64,000 bases of DNA from Flavobacterium sp. MedPE-SWcel (GCA_001874325.1 MPCW01000004.1:62001-126000), one strand, 5' to 3'; shown: positions 8,510 through 19,781, numbered from the stretch's first letter. The notes: a model not told the origin generated them from the sequence alone. A program made the numbers and translations.

Positions 8510-10285
8510 ATGCTAGGAATTATGAGTGCAACAATAGATAGCAATCCATTATTAGATAAGCTGCCAAATCATTTAAGACAGTTTATAAAACCGCAAGAAT
8601 ATGAAGATTACACACCTATAAATCAGGCTGTGTGGCGTTATGTAATGCGTAAAAATGTAGACTACCTTAGTAAAGTTGCACATAGCTCTTACCTTGAAGG
8701 ATTAGAAAAAACAGGTTTAGAAGTAAATAATATCCCTAACATGTATGGTATGAATAGGATATTAAAGGAAATAGGTTGGGCTGCTGTAGCAGTAGATGGA
8801 TTTATTCCACCAAATGCTTTTATGGAGTTCCAAGCTTATAATGTACTTGTTATAGCGTCAGATATTCGTCAATTAGAACATATAGAATATACTCCTGCAC
8901 CAGATATTATTCATGAAGGAGCAGGTCATGCACCTATTATTGCTAACCCTGAGTATGCTGAATATTTACGTCGTTTTGGAGAGATAGGCTGTAAGGCTAT
9001 ATCATCGGCTAGAGATTACGAAATGTATGAAGCTATTCGATTATTATCGATATTAAAAGAGGCAGAAGGAACACCACAGGATGAGATTGATGCTATCGAA
9101 AAACGAGTAGAGGATTTACAGAATGACATGGGCGAATTATCTGAAATGGCATTGATTCGTAACCTGCACTGGTGGACCGTAGAGTATGGTTTGATAGGTA
9201 CTGTAGAAGATCCTAAAATATATGGAGCAGGGTTACTTTCATCTATAGGAGAGAGTGCTTGGTGTATGACAGATAATGTGAAGAAATTACCATATGATAT
9301 AAATGCAGCTTATCAGAGTTTTGATATTACAAAACCGCAACCACAACTTTATGTAACCTCTAGCTTTGCAGATCTTAATGGAGTGCTTGAGGAATTTGCT
9401 AATAAAATGGCATTACGTACAGGTGGTTTAGATGGTATTAAAAAACTAATACAGTCCAATGCATTAGGTACAATAGAATTTAGTACAGGGTTACAAGTAT
9501 CGGGAGTGTTTACTAATGTTATAGAGCAAGACGGATCACCTATATACATCCAAACTACAGGAGGTACAGCATTATCACATAGAGAAAAAGAATTAGTAGG
9601 TCATGGTACACTATATCATGCCGAAGGTTTTGGTAGCCCAGTAGGTAAGTTAAAAGGAATTAACCTTGCTATAGAGGATATGAGCCCTAGAGATTTACAA
9701 GCTTATGCTATATACGAAGGGGAGCATGTTACACTAGAGTTTGAAGGTAATATAAAAGTATCAGGTACTATAATAACAGGAACACGTAACCTGCAAGGGA
9801 AAATAATAGTTATCAGCTTTAAAGATTGTACGGTAACGCATAACGATACTGTGTTATTCCAACCAGAATGGGGTGTTTATGACATGGCTGTAGGTAAAGA
9901 GGTTATTTCTGCTTTTTCTGGTCCAGCAGATGTTAATAGTTTCGACTTGATAACACATGTTCCATCAAGCCAAACAATTAAACCTGAAATGTCAGAAGCT
10001 AGACAAGAGCTAGAAGGGTTTTATAAAACGGTAAGAGATATTAGAGAGGGTAATGCAGAAACTACAGCTCTAGGAAGTATATTTACTGCATTAAAACAAA
10101 ATCATCCTAACGATTGGTTACTGTCAGTAGAAATTGCTGAGTTATTACAAAAGAATAATACTACCGAATTGTTGAGCCAAGTAATGGCACATCTTGATGA
10201 GGTTAAAAATAAACGTCCTGAAGTTGTACATTTAGTTGACGGAGGACTTGAACTTATTTTTGAAAAAGAGAAATCGCTTGATTAA
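8510..10285 (+). CDS. Aromatic amino acid hydroxylase (phenylalanine 4-monooxygenase-like) with long C-terminal extension
   Basis: Fe-binding HEGAGHAPIIANPEYAEYLRRFGEIG motif of biopterin-dependent hydroxylases; 591 aa, about twice the length of bacterial PhhA. Probable start 8510 or ATG at 8522 (MSATIDSN). Confidence 0.88.
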   Translation: MLGIMSATIDSNPLLDKLPNHLRQFIKPQEYEDYTPINQAVWRYVMRKNVDYLSKVAHSSYLEGLEKTGLEVNNIPNMYGMNRILKEIGWAAVAVDGFIPPNAFMEFQAYNVLVIASDIRQLEHIEYTPAPDIIHEGAGHAPIIANPEYAEYLRRFGEIGCKAISSARDYEMYEAIRLLSILKEAEGTPQDEIDAIEKRVEDLQNDMGELSEMALIRNLHWWTVEYGLIGTVEDPKIYGAGLLSSIGESAWCMTDNVKKLPYDINAAYQSFDITKPQPQLYVTSSFADLNGVLEEFANKMALRTGGLDGIKKLIQSNALGTIEFSTGLQVSGVFTNVIEQDGSPIYIQTTGGTALSHREKELVGHGTLYHAEGFGSPVGKLKGINLAIEDMSPRDLQAYAIYEGEHVTLEFEGNIKVSGTIITGTRNLQGKIIVISFKDCTVTHNDTVLFQPEWGVYDMAVGKEVISAFSGPADVNSFDLITHVPSSQTIKPEMSEARQELEGFYKTVRDIREGNAETTALGSIFTALKQNHPNDWLLSVEIAELLQKNNTTELLSQVMAHLDEVKNKRPEVVHLVDGGLELIFEKEKSLD

Positions 10286-10290
10286 TCAAA

Positions 10291-10318
10291 AAAAGGATGC
10301 TTATATAAGCATCCTTTT
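10291..10318. terminator. Bidirectional intrinsic terminator
   Basis: AAAAGGATGCTTA-TA-TAAGCATCCTTTT between convergent genes. Confidence 0.88.
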
Positions 10319-10346
10319 TTATTTTCTATAGAAGAGCAAGGTGTGT

Positions 10347-12374
10347 TTATAACAGTCCTGCTCTTTTTAGTAATGCTTCAGGTTTAGGCTCTTGCCCTCT
10401 AAAGCGTTTGTATAATGTCATTGGGTGTTCTGTACCACCTTTACTAAGTACATTGTCTTTAAATAATGTAGCTGTTTCAGTATCAAAAATTCCTTTTTCT
10501 TGAAACAATTCAAAAGCATCAGCATCTAATACCTCTGCCCATTTGTAGCTATAGTAACCTGATGCATAACCACCTTGAAATATATGACTAAAAGCAGTAC
10601 TCATTGCATTTTCTGCTACATCAGGGTATAACTGTGTGTTAGCAAATTGTTCTGATTCAAAAGTTTTTACATCAGTAATGTTGCTAGGGTCAAGACTATG
10701 CCATCCCATATCAAGCATCCCGAAACTAAGTTGTCTTAGTGTCGCCATACCTTCTTGAAAACTTGCACTTTCTTTTATTTTGGTAATGTATTCCATCGGT
10801 ATCATTTCTCCCGTTTCATAATGGTTAGCAAACAACGCTAATGCCTCTGGCTCGTAGCACCAGTTTTCCATTACTTGGCTTGGTAGCTCTACAAAATCCC
10901 AATACACACTAGTACCCGAAAGGCTAGGGTAAACTGTATCGGCTAGCATACCGTGTAGTGCATGACCAAATTCGTGAAACAGTGTTGTAACCTCATTAAA
11001 AGTAAGTAACGAAGGCTTAGTTTCAGTAGGTTTAGTAAAGTTACAAACTATCGAAATGTGTGGTCTTTCGTTTGTGTTATCCTTAACAAATTGTGGCTTG
11101 TACGATGTCATCCATGCGCCATTACGTTTTCCTTTTCTAGGGAAGAAATCAGCATAGAATATAGCTACAAAATTATCGTCTTTATCTTTTACTTCATATG
11201 TAGTTACATCTTCATGATATTTGTCAACATCTTGTACTTCATTAAAAGTAAGTCCAAATAGTTTACCCGCTATAGTAAAAGCACCATTAAGTACTTTTTC
11301 TAACTGAAAGTAAGGTTTTAGTTTTTCGTCATCAAGATTAAATAGTTGTTGCTTTAGTTTTTCAGAATAATAAGCACCATCCCATTTCTCTAAATGATCT
11401 AATCCGTCTAAATCTTTAGCAAAAGCAGTAAGTTGTTCAAACTCTTTTTCTGCTGCTGGTTTCGCTTTTTCAAGAAGATCGTTAAGAAATGTATGTACTT
11501 TTTCAGGGCTTTCAGCCATACGCTCTTCTAATACAAAGTTAGCATATGAATCGTAGCCTAGTAGTAATGCACGTTCGTGACGTAGTTTTACTATTTGTAA
11601 TACTATTTCCTGATTGTCGTTTTCGTTTTTCTGGAAACCTTTTGCGCCAAAAGCTAGTGCTAATTTTTTACGTAACGCTCTGTTGTCGGCATACGTCATG
11701 AAAGGTACATAGCTAGGATAATCTAATGTGAATATCCAGCCTTCTTTTTCTGAATTTGTAGCGACTTCTTTTGCAGCTTCAATAACTCCTTCTGGTAAAC
11801 CAGAAAGCTCTTTTTCATCAGTTATATGAAGTTGAAAAGCATTTGTTTCTTTCAGTACATTCTCTCCAAACTCTAAGTTAAGTTTTGATAGCTCTTTATC
11901 AAGCTCTCTTAATTTACTTTTCTTTTCTTCGTTTAGGTTAGCACCGTTGCGCGAAAAGCTTTTGTACTTTTTGTCTAGTAATGTTTCTTGCTCAACAGTA
12001 AGCTCAAGCGTGTCTTTTTGGTTATAAATAGCCTTTACTTTTTCAAATAGCGCAGTGTTTAATCTCACATCATTTCCAAATTCTGATAATAACGGAGAAA
12101 CCTCTTGTGCTATTTGTTGTATTTCGTCATTTGTTTCTGCCGAATGCAAATTGAAGAAAATACTAGAAATACGATCGAGCATCTCTCCACTAAATGACAT
12201 TGCTGCTATAGTGTTGTCAAAAGTAGGTGCTTCAGTGTTGTTTACAATAGCATCTATTTCTGCTTTTGCAGAGGTTATACCCTCTTTAAAAGCAGGTAAG
12301 AAATCTTCGTTTTTTATCTGACTAAACGGAGCAGTGTCGTGTTTAGTGCTGAATTTTTGAGTGAGTATATTCAT
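10347..12374 (-). CDS. M3 family metallopeptidase (peptidyl-dipeptidase Dcp-like)
   Basis: HEFGHALHGM zinc motif; 675 aa; 'SGTSVYWDFVELPSQVMENW' M3 signature. Confidence 0.93.
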   Translation of the reverse strand: MNILTQKFSTKHDTAPFSQIKNEDFLPAFKEGITSAKAEIDAIVNNTEAPTFDNTIAAMSFSGEMLDRISSIFFNLHSAETNDEIQQIAQEVSPLLSEFGNDVRLNTALFEKVKAIYNQKDTLELTVEQETLLDKKYKSFSRNGANLNEEKKSKLRELDKELSKLNLEFGENVLKETNAFQLHITDEKELSGLPEGVIEAAKEVATNSEKEGWIFTLDYPSYVPFMTYADNRALRKKLALAFGAKGFQKNENDNQEIVLQIVKLRHERALLLGYDSYANFVLEERMAESPEKVHTFLNDLLEKAKPAAEKEFEQLTAFAKDLDGLDHLEKWDGAYYSEKLKQQLFNLDDEKLKPYFQLEKVLNGAFTIAGKLFGLTFNEVQDVDKYHEDVTTYEVKDKDDNFVAIFYADFFPRKGKRNGAWMTSYKPQFVKDNTNERPHISIVCNFTKPTETKPSLLTFNEVTTLFHEFGHALHGMLADTVYPSLSGTSVYWDFVELPSQVMENWCYEPEALALFANHYETGEMIPMEYITKIKESASFQEGMATLRQLSFGMLDMGWHSLDPSNITDVKTFESEQFANTQLYPDVAENAMSTAFSHIFQGGYASGYYSYKWAEVLDADAFELFQEKGIFDTETATLFKDNVLSKGGTEHPMTLYKRFRGQEPKPEALLKRAGLL

Positions 12375-12418
12375 GTATAATGTATTTGGTGAAACTTCAC
12401 CAAAATATTAAGTTTTAA

Positions 12419-12904
12419 TTAGTTATTCTTAAGTTGTTCTGACGCTGCAATTACTTTGCTTTTGAGCTCTTGCTTGTATGCAATTACTCTCGCTTGTACT
12501 AGCTTGTCATGGCTACCTAATATTTGTGCAGCCAATATACCAGCATTTTTTGCACCATTAAGTGCTACTGTAGCTACAGGAACACCACCTGGCATTTGTA
12601 GTATAGAGAGTACACTATCCCAACCGTCTATAGAGTTGCTTGATTTTACAGGAACTCCAATTACAGGTAGTGGCGACATTGATGCTACCATACCTGGTAA
12701 GTGAGCTGCACCACCTGCACCAGCAATAATTACCGATACTCCTCTAGTGTGAGCTTCCTTACTGTATTCATATAATTTTTCAGGTGTACGGTGTGCCGAT
12801 ACAATATCAACCTCTGTTGTTATACCTAGTTCTTTTAATATATCTATGGCATCTTGCATTACTGGCATGTCAGAGATGCTACCCATTATAATTCCTACTT
12901 TCAT
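12419..12904 (-). CDS. purE: 5-(carboxyamino)imidazole ribonucleotide mutase
   Basis: [25 protein letters not shown] and [15 protein letters not shown] motifs. Confidence 0.96.
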   Translation of the reverse strand: MKVGIIMGSISDMPVMQDAIDILKELGITTEVDIVSAHRTPEKLYEYSKEAHTRGVSVIIAGAGGAAHLPGMVASMSPLPVIGVPVKSSNSIDGWDSVLSILQMPGGVPVATVALNGAKNAGILAAQILGSHDKLVQARVIAYKQELKSKVIAASEQLKNN

Positions 12905-12905
12905 T

Positions 12906-14060
12906 TTATTCGCTAATTACTTTAATACTGTTTTTAACTTCTTCGGCTATACGTCTAGCTTCGGTAATATCTTCATTTACGATAGTTACATGTCCCATTT
13001 TTCTAAACGGGCGTGTTTGTTTCTTTCCGTATATATGTGGTATAACACCATCTTTAGCTAATATCTTCTCGATATTTTCATAAACTACATTGCCAGTATG
13101 TCCTTCGGCTCCTACAAGGTTTACCATAATACCTGCAACTTTACTATCAGTATTACCAAGTGGTAAATCAAGTATAGCTCTTAGGTGCTGTTCAAACTGC
13201 GATGTGTAACTTGCCTCGATAGAATAATGCCCGCTATTATGTGGTCGAGGTGCTACCTCATTCACTAATATTTCATCATCTTCCGTTTGGAACATCTCAA
13301 CAGCAAGTAAACCAACGTGGTTAAATGTTTCTGAAACTTTCAGTGCAATAGCTCTTGCTTTGTCAGCAACAGTAGCATCAATACGAGCAGGACATATTAC
13401 ATATTCTACCTGATTTGCTTCTGGGTGAAATTCCATCTCTACTACTGGGTAGGTTTTTATTTCGCCCGAAGGAGTACGTGTTACTATAACAGCTAATTCA
13501 TTTTTAAAAGGAATCATTGTTTCAGCAATACATTGTACATTTGGTAAGCCTTCAAAGCTTTCAACCGAACGTATTACTCTTACACCATTACCGTCATAAC
13601 CAAACTGTGTGCTTTTCCATACAAATGGTAATGCTATAGCGTTATTTTCTACTGCTGTTTTAAGCTCAGTTAAAGTTTCAAAACGTTTATAGTCGGCAGT
13701 AGGTATATTATTAGCGATATAAAAATCCTTCTGGTCGCCTTTATTTTGTATTTGTTTTAGTGTAGCAGGCGAAGGGTATACTTTGATACCTTCGTTTTCT
13801 AGTTTTTCAAGAGCCGCTACATTAACATGTTCTATCTCAAAAGTAAGTACATCGACTTGTTTACCAAAGTTATAAATGGTGTCAAAATCCATTAAGTCAC
13901 CCTTAAAGAATTTGTTGCTACCTATTTTACAAGGCGCTTCGTCACTTGGGTCAAGTACATAAGTTTGTATGTCGAATTTTCGAGTATCGGTAAGCAGCAT
14001 TTTTCCTAGCTGTCCACCACCTAAAATTCCTAGTTTAAAATCTGAAGAAAAGTAGTTCAT
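12906..14060 (-). CDS. purK: 5-(carboxyamino)imidazole ribonucleotide synthase
   Basis: ATP-grasp fold; [30 protein letters not shown]; adjacent to purE. Confidence 0.96.
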   Translation of the reverse strand: MNYFSSDFKLGILGGGQLGKMLLTDTRKFDIQTYVLDPSDEAPCKIGSNKFFKGDLMDFDTIYNFGKQVDVLTFEIEHVNVAALEKLENEGIKVYPSPATLKQIQNKGDQKDFYIANNIPTADYKRFETLTELKTAVENNAIALPFVWKSTQFGYDGNGVRVIRSVESFEGLPNVQCIAETMIPFKNELAVIVTRTPSGEIKTYPVVEMEFHPEANQVEYVICPARIDATVADKARAIALKVSETFNHVGLLAVEMFQTEDDEILVNEVAPRPHNSGHYSIEASYTSQFEQHLRAILDLPLGNTDSKVAGIMVNLVGAEGHTGNVVYENIEKILAKDGVIPHIYGKKQTRPFRKMGHVTIVNEDITEARRIAEEVKNSIKVISE

Positions 14061-14252
14061 TATTGTGTTGTTGTTAGCAGTGCCAAAGATACTTAAAGCC
14101 GTAAAATTTTGCTATTAAATAACAATATTTATACACTTCACTAAAGTGAAATAGCTTATTGTAAGGTGTTTTTTATAGTAATAAAGATGTAAAAACAAAC
14201 CTGCTGTTGTAGCAATATACTATTGTATATTTGTCGTAAATTTTAGGTAGCC

Positions 14253-15539
14253 ATGAAACAGAGCGATAAGAATAATAATAAAACTGGGTTTTTTGAGAAA
14301 AACCCAGCGTTAAAAATTCGCGAATTTCTTTCTTTTTTAAGTGTAAGGTTTGGAATCATGTTTGCCCTAAACATGCAAATAACCATTATTTTTTATTGGG
14401 TATACGAAATAACTAATAGCCCGTTATCATTGGGTTATGTTGGACTTGCAGAGGTAATACCTGCTGTTGGTCTGTCTCTTTTTTCGGGGCATTATGTAGA
14501 TTTGATGGAGAAAAGAAAAATGCTGTTCATTTGTGTTATAACCTATATTCTGTTAGGGTTAGGTCTTTTTGCACTAACTACTCCTTTTGCTTTTGATACA
14601 TTGGGGCTTGATAATACACTTTACTTTATTTACTTCTTTGTGTTTCTAGGCGGAGTCATTCGTTCTTTTTTAGGGCCATCAATATTTTCGTTGTTTGGCT
14701 TAGTAGTACCTAGAAAAGATTATGTTAGTGCTACTAGTTGGAGTAGCATGGTTAGGCAGATGGGGTTGGTTTTAGGACCAGTTGCAGGAGGGATACTTAT
14801 TGCGCTTGATGGTATAGTAATAGGTATGGCGGCTGTGGTTGTAATAGAGTTATTATTGTTAATACCGTTATTATCTATAAAGGTTAAACCAATACTCAAA
14901 AAAGAAAAAGAGCCAATATTGCAGAGCCTTACAATGGGGCTGCGATTTGTATTAAAAACCCCTGAGTTATTAGGAGCGCAATTACTCGATATGTTTTCGG
15001 TGCTTTTTGGAGGGGCAGTCGCTTTATTGCCTGTATATCAAAAAGAAATATTACATGTAGATGAGGTTGGTTTTGGTATTCTTCGTGCAGCACCAGGTAT
15101 AGGGGCGTTAGTAACTATGGGAATATTAGCATTTATACCTTTACGTACATATCCTGGTAGAAAATTATTTATAGCCGTTACTGGCTTTGCGCTATCAATT
15201 ATAATTTTTGGAATCTCAACTAATTTCCTACTCTCATTTTTTATGTTACTATTTTCAGGAATGTTCGATGCTATTAGTGTAGTAATTCGTGGTACAATAT
15301 TACAACTTGTAACACCCGATCATATGCGTGGTCGTGTGGCTTCGGTAAACACTATGTTTGTAAGTTCATCTAACGAGTTAGGAGACTTTGAAAGTGGAAT
15401 AATGGCACACTATATAGGTGCTGTTAGAGCGGTAGTAGTGGGTGGTTGTCTTACACTTGGTGTGGTTGCTGTAACCTTTTTTAGTGCACCACAATTACGT
15501 AAATTTGGTTTTGAAGATAGAGAAGAGGTAGAGGATTAA
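14253..15539 (+). CDS. MFS transporter
   Basis: 428 aa, about 10-12 TM segments; 'MRGRVASVNTMFVSSSNELGDFESG' typical of the MFS_3/enterobactin-exporter-like family. Confidence 0.88.
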   Translation: MKQSDKNNNKTGFFEKNPALKIREFLSFLSVRFGIMFALNMQITIIFYWVYEITNSPLSLGYVGLAEVIPAVGLSLFSGHYVDLMEKRKMLFICVITYILLGLGLFALTTPFAFDTLGLDNTLYFIYFFVFLGGVIRSFLGPSIFSLFGLVVPRKDYVSATSWSSMVRQMGLVLGPVAGGILIALDGIVIGMAAVVVIELLLLIPLLSIKVKPILKKEKEPILQSLTMGLRFVLKTPELLGAQLLDMFSVLFGGAVALLPVYQKEILHVDEVGFGILRAAPGIGALVTMGILAFIPLRTYPGRKLFIAVTGFALSIIIFGISTNFLLSFFMLLFSGMFDAISVVIRGTILQLVTPDHMRGRVASVNTMFVSSSNELGDFESGIMAHYIGAVRAVVVGGCLTLGVVAVTFFSAPQLRKFGFEDREEVED

Positions 15540-16102
15540 CCCTGCTTTCTTTTTCTTCTTTCAATTTCTCGCAGTATATTTTTTGTAGCAGCTTTGTAAG
15601 CAGCGGAGTGTTGAGAGAACCCTTGTTCTAGTATTGGTTGTAACTCAGGGTATATCCAGTCGATATTTTTCCCTAATACATAAAGTGTACGCATACCATA
15701 AGCTTTTGGAGCTACTTTTCTATCAGGATCGATTAACCAGTCAAAAGAAGATTCGATTATTTGTTGAACTTCTTTTTCAGATAAAAACGTAGGATTCTTT
15801 ATATTGTGTTTTACGGCAAATAGGCAAATTTTTGATATAGGGCGTATTGTACTATCTACCTTAAGAGTAGGTAAGCTGTCGCAAAAAAATGGTAAATGAT
15901 CTTTAAGCCATGTAATATCAACTTCAAAAACTAACTCCAATATCCAAGCTGCTCTATGATGGTTTTTATCATCAATGTCGAAAGCAATTTCTATTAAGTC
16001 AGGTAATAAACTTTTATCATTAAGAACGAGATCTTTAAGTTCATCACGAACACGTCTGTGAGAACTACTGTTTACTACTTTTTCGTAAAAAGATATATTC
16101 AT
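15536..16102 (-). CDS. Conserved hypothetical protein, HEAT/ALK-like helical repeats
   Basis: 188 aa; all-helical composition; resembles small flavobacterial proteins sometimes labelled as adenylosuccinate-lyase-like, but has no PurB motifs. Confidence 0.45.
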   Translation of the reverse strand: MNISFYEKVVNSSSHRRVRDELKDLVLNDKSLLPDLIEIAFDIDDKNHHRAAWILELVFEVDITWLKDHLPFFCDSLPTLKVDSTIRPISKICLFAVKHNIKNPTFLSEKEVQQIIESSFDWLIDPDRKVAPKAYGMRTLYVLGKNIDWIYPELQPILEQGFSQHSAAYKAATKNILREIERRKRKQG

Positions 16103-16258
16103 GTTTATGGAAAGGCTAGAGTCACAAAATTAGCTAATTCTTGTAAAGACTAGTAGAATAATTTTATAATAGTAAGTCAATAGGTTACAAGTCTTTTAAA
16201 TAGCAGATAAATTTTTATAAAATAAAGTTCTCTTTACTAAGAGCTACACTCTAATTAG

Positions 16259-16266
16259 TATATTTG
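16259..16266 (+). promoter_or_regulatory. -7 promoter box TATATTTG
   Basis: Matches Bacteroidota TAnnTTTG, 23 nt upstream of hpt ATG 16289. Confidence 0.5.
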
Positions 16267-16288
16267 CAGATTATTGCTAACGAATTAT

Positions 16289-16822
16289 ATGAAATTGATA
16301 CAACTTCACGATAAATATTTTGTGCCTTTTATAAATGCAGCCCAGATTGATGCAGCAATAGCAAAAATGGCGCAGGATATAGAAAAGGATATGGGAGACG
16401 AAACTCCTGTTTTTATAGGGGTGCTTAATGGTGCTTTTATGGTAGTTTCGGACTTCATGAAACAATATAAAAAAGACTGCGAAGTAAGTTTTATAAAACT
16501 AGCATCGTATGAGGGGACTACATCTACAAATGAGGTTAAAGAGCTTATAGGTCTTAATCAAGATTTAAAGGGTAGAACTGTTGTTATCCTTGAAGATATT
16601 ATAGATACAGGAAATACAATAGTAGAGTTAAAGAAAACGCTAGAAACTAAAGAGCTAAAAGCACTTAAAATAGCAACACTTTTCTTTAAGCCAGAAGCTT
16701 ATACTAAAGATATAAAACTAGATTATATAGGTTTTGAAATACCTAATAAGTTTATAGTAGGCTACGGTCTAGACTATGACGGGTTAGGACGTAACATACC
16801 TGAAATTTACCAATTACAATAA
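16289..16822 (+). CDS. hpt: Hypoxanthine phosphoribosyltransferase
   Basis: PRPP-binding VVILEDIIDTGNTI; ATG 16289 (MKLIQLHDKYF) preferred over the track start at 16274. Confidence 0.92.
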   Translation: MKLIQLHDKYFVPFINAAQIDAAIAKMAQDIEKDMGDETPVFIGVLNGAFMVVSDFMKQYKKDCEVSFIKLASYEGTTSTNEVKELIGLNQDLKGRTVVILEDIIDTGNTIVELKKTLETKELKALKIATLFFKPEAYTKDIKLDYIGFEIPNKFIVGYGLDYDGLGRNIPEIYQLQ

Positions 16823-16845
16823 CTAAAACAACAATATAAACAACT

Positions 16846-17421
16846 ATGATTAATATAGTATTATTCGGGAAACCGGGAGCAGGAAAAGGAACACAAGCAG
16901 AGTTTTTAAAAACAAAATATAACCTAATACACATTTCTACAGGAGATGTATTTCGTTATAACTTTAAGAATAATACAGCACTAGGAAAAGAGGCTAAAGT
17001 ATATTCAGATAGAGGTGAGCTTGTACCTGATTCTATTACTATAAAAATGCTACAAGACGAAGTAGAGAAACATACTGATACAGCAGGTTTCTTGTTTGAT
17101 GGTTTTCCTAGAACTATTGCTCAAGCAGAAGCATTAGATGCTTTCTTGACAACTAAAGATTGGGAAGTAACAGGTACAGTAGCACTAGAGGCAGATGATG
17201 AGATATTAGTACAACGTCTTTTAGAAAGAGGAAAAACAAGTGGTAGAGTAGACGATCAAGACGAAAGTAAGATAAGAACACGTTACCAAGAGTATAACGA
17301 AAAAACAGCTCCTTTAATGGGGTACTATAAAGAGCAAGATAAATTTCATGCTGTAAATGGTATAGGGACTATCGAAGAGATAACTGAAAGGTTAAGCTTG
17401 GTGATAGAGAAGCTTAACTAA
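16846..17421 (+). CDS. adk: Adenylate kinase
   Basis: GKPGAGKGTQ P-loop; DGFPRTIAQAEAL; RGKTSGRVDD. Confidence 0.96.
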   Translation: MINIVLFGKPGAGKGTQAEFLKTKYNLIHISTGDVFRYNFKNNTALGKEAKVYSDRGELVPDSITIKMLQDEVEKHTDTAGFLFDGFPRTIAQAEALDAFLTTKDWEVTGTVALEADDEILVQRLLERGKTSGRVDDQDESKIRTRYQEYNEKTAPLMGYYKEQDKFHAVNGIGTIEEITERLSLVIEKLN

Positions 17422-17432
17422 AATTATAAAGA

Positions 17433-18707
17433 TTGGAAATAGCCATAATATTATTTTTAATATTGCTTAACGGTATATTCTCTATGTCAGAAATCGCATT
17501 GATTTCGGCTAGGAAAAACCGTCTTGAAAGTGCTGCAAAAAAAGGTAATGCAAGTGCCGATACAGCATTAAAATTAGCAAATTCACCAAATAAGTTTTTA
17601 TCTACAGTACAAATAGGTATTACGCTTATAGGTATACTTACGGGTATATATAGTGGTGATAAAGTTACTGATGATGTAGAGAGCTTCTTTTTGCAATATG
17701 AGATATTTCAGCCCTATGCCGAAAATTTGGCAGTAGTGGTTGTGGTTGTGATTTTAACCTTTTTCTCATTAGTATTAGGAGAGTTATTACCTAAAAGAAT
17801 AGGGCTTATATATCCTGAGGCAATAGCTAAGTTAGTAGCTATGCCAATGAAGTATGTGTCTATTGCTACAGCTCCATTTATTTGGTTGTTAACTTCATCA
17901 ACAGATTTTTTGATGAAGATTTTCAACATACGCCCAACGGCAGATGGTAAAGTAACAGAAGAAGAGATAAAGGCAATTATAAAAGAAGGTACAGAAGATG
18001 GAGAGGTACAGGAGATAGAACACGATATTATGGAGCGTGTTTTTCATATTGGAGATAGAAAGATAAACTCTTTGATGACACACCGTAAGTCAGTGTCTTA
18101 TCTTACTTTTCAGTCAGATAAAAATCAGGTTAAAGAAATTATGCTTAAGGATATGCATTCTATATATCCTGTGTGTGAAGATAACTTGGATGAAATTGTA
18201 GGTGTAGTGTTGCTTAAAGATATTTTTGCTAGTTATGAAAACAAAGGTTTTAGCCTGAGAGAAATAACTAAAGATCCGGTATATCTTATAGAGCATACAT
18301 CGGCATACAAAGCACTAGAGATATTCAAGAAAACAAAAGTGCATTATGCTTTTGTAACAGATGAGTATGGTGTTTTTCAGGGTGTAATTACACTGAATGA
18401 TATACTAGAAGCATTGGTAGGAGATGCGTCTGATTTTGACGATGATGAATTTAAGTTGGTAGATAATCCAGATGGTAGTTGGACGGTTGACGGACATTAT
18501 CCATTACACGATTTTCTAACTTATTTTGATTTAGACGATCTTACTAACGATTATGAAGTAACAACAGTAAGTGGTCTTATTGTTACAGAGTTGTCATACA
18601 TACCTAAAGAAGGAGAAAAGTTATCTTGGAACTTATATGAGCTTGAAGTGTTGAAAATGGATGGTGTTAAGATTGATAAGATACAGGTAAAGTCGATAAA
18701 AGAATAA
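17433..18707 (+). CDS. Hemolysin family protein (CNNM domain, CBS pair, CorC/HlyC domain)
   Basis: N-terminal DUF21/CNNM TM region, CBS-like 'MTHRKSVSYL', 'DEYGVFQGVITLNDILEALVGD', CorC_HlyC tail. Confidence 0.9.
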   Translation: MEIAIILFLILLNGIFSMSEIALISARKNRLESAAKKGNASADTALKLANSPNKFLSTVQIGITLIGILTGIYSGDKVTDDVESFFLQYEIFQPYAENLAVVVVVVILTFFSLVLGELLPKRIGLIYPEAIAKLVAMPMKYVSIATAPFIWLLTSSTDFLMKIFNIRPTADGKVTEEEIKAIIKEGTEDGEVQEIEHDIMERVFHIGDRKINSLMTHRKSVSYLTFQSDKNQVKEIMLKDMHSIYPVCEDNLDEIVGVVLLKDIFASYENKGFSLREITKDPVYLIEHTSAYKALEIFKKTKVHYAFVTDEYGVFQGVITLNDILEALVGDASDFDDDEFKLVDNPDGSWTVDGHYPLHDFLTYFDLDDLTNDYEVTTVSGLIVTELSYIPKEGEKLSWNLYELEVLKMDGVKIDKIQVKSIKE

Positions 18708-18757
18708 TACGAATAAAACGGTTTGAGTTTGGTAGCTTAGACTTTAAATTATAAAAA

Positions 18758-19759
18758 ATGACAGAAGGGAATTTTGTAGATTACGTAAAGATTTATGTAG
18801 CCTCTGGTAAAGGAGGAAAGGGATCTACACACCTACACAGGGAAAAATTTATAGATAAAGGTGGTCCAGATGGAGGAGATGGTGGTCGAGGAGGTCACGT
18901 ATACCTTGTAGGGAATAAGGAACTTTGGACATTATTTCATTTAAAATTTGCAAGACACGTTAAAGCTGGACACGGTGGAGATGGTGGTACTGCAAGAAGT
19001 ACAGGGTCTGACGGAATAGATAAATATATCGAAGTACCATTAGGAACTGTAGTGCGTGATAAAGAAACAAATGAAGTTCTTTTTGAAGTAACTGATCATG
19101 GTGAGAAAAAACCACTTGTTAAAGGAGGTAAAGGAGGGTTAGGTAACTGGCACTTTCGTAGTTCAACAAACCAGACACCTCGTTATTCTCAACCAGGTAT
19201 GCAAGGTGAAGAGCTAGATATTATTTTAGAACTTAAAGTACTAGCAGATGTTGGTCTTGTAGGTTTTCCTAATGCAGGTAAATCAACATTACTTTCAGTA
19301 CTTACTTCTGCTAAACCTAAAATTGCCGATTATCCTTTTACAACATTAAAGCCTAATTTAGGTATTGTTGCTTATAGAGATTATAAGTCGTTTGTAATTG
19401 CTGATATACCAGGTATTATAGAAGGTGCTGCCGAAGGTAAAGGACTTGGACATTACTTCTTGAGACATATAGAACGTAATTCAACATTATTATTTCTTGT
19501 TCCTGCTGATGCAGAAGATATCAAGAAAGAATATGATATACTACTAGATGAGCTACGTAGATATAATCCAGAAATGCTTGATAAGGATAGACTTATAGCA
19601 ATATCTAAAAGTGATATGCTAGATGACGAGTTAAAAACAGAACTGAAAGTACAGCTTGACGAAGAATTTAAGGGTATTCCTTATATGTTTATCTCATCAG
19701 TTGCACAACAAGGACTTGTAGAGCTTAAAGATGAGTTATGGAAAATGCTAAATAACTAA
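18758..19759 (+). CDS. obgE: GTPase ObgE/CgtA
   Basis: Gly-rich Obg domain; [35 protein letters not shown]. Confidence 0.96.
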   Translation: MTEGNFVDYVKIYVASGKGGKGSTHLHREKFIDKGGPDGGDGGRGGHVYLVGNKELWTLFHLKFARHVKAGHGGDGGTARSTGSDGIDKYIEVPLGTVVRDKETNEVLFEVTDHGEKKPLVKGGKGGLGNWHFRSSTNQTPRYSQPGMQGEELDIILELKVLADVGLVGFPNAGKSTLLSVLTSAKPKIADYPFTTLKPNLGIVAYRDYKSFVIADIPGIIEGAAEGKGLGHYFLRHIERNSTLLFLVPADAEDIKKEYDILLDELRRYNPEMLDKDRLIAISKSDMLDDELKTELKVQLDEEFKGIPYMFISSVAQQGLVELKDELWKMLNN

Positions 19760-19781
19760 AATCTTTAACTTTCGTATTTAT

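Noticed and set aside
11058-11261. 67-aa + strand ORF within the M3 peptidase gene
   Set aside because: Antisense shadow of a conserved peptidase gene
14135-14160. TTCACTAAAGTGAA dyad upstream of the MFS gene as an operator
   Set aside because: Only five paired bases in AT-rich sequence; no second copy or adjacent regulator gene
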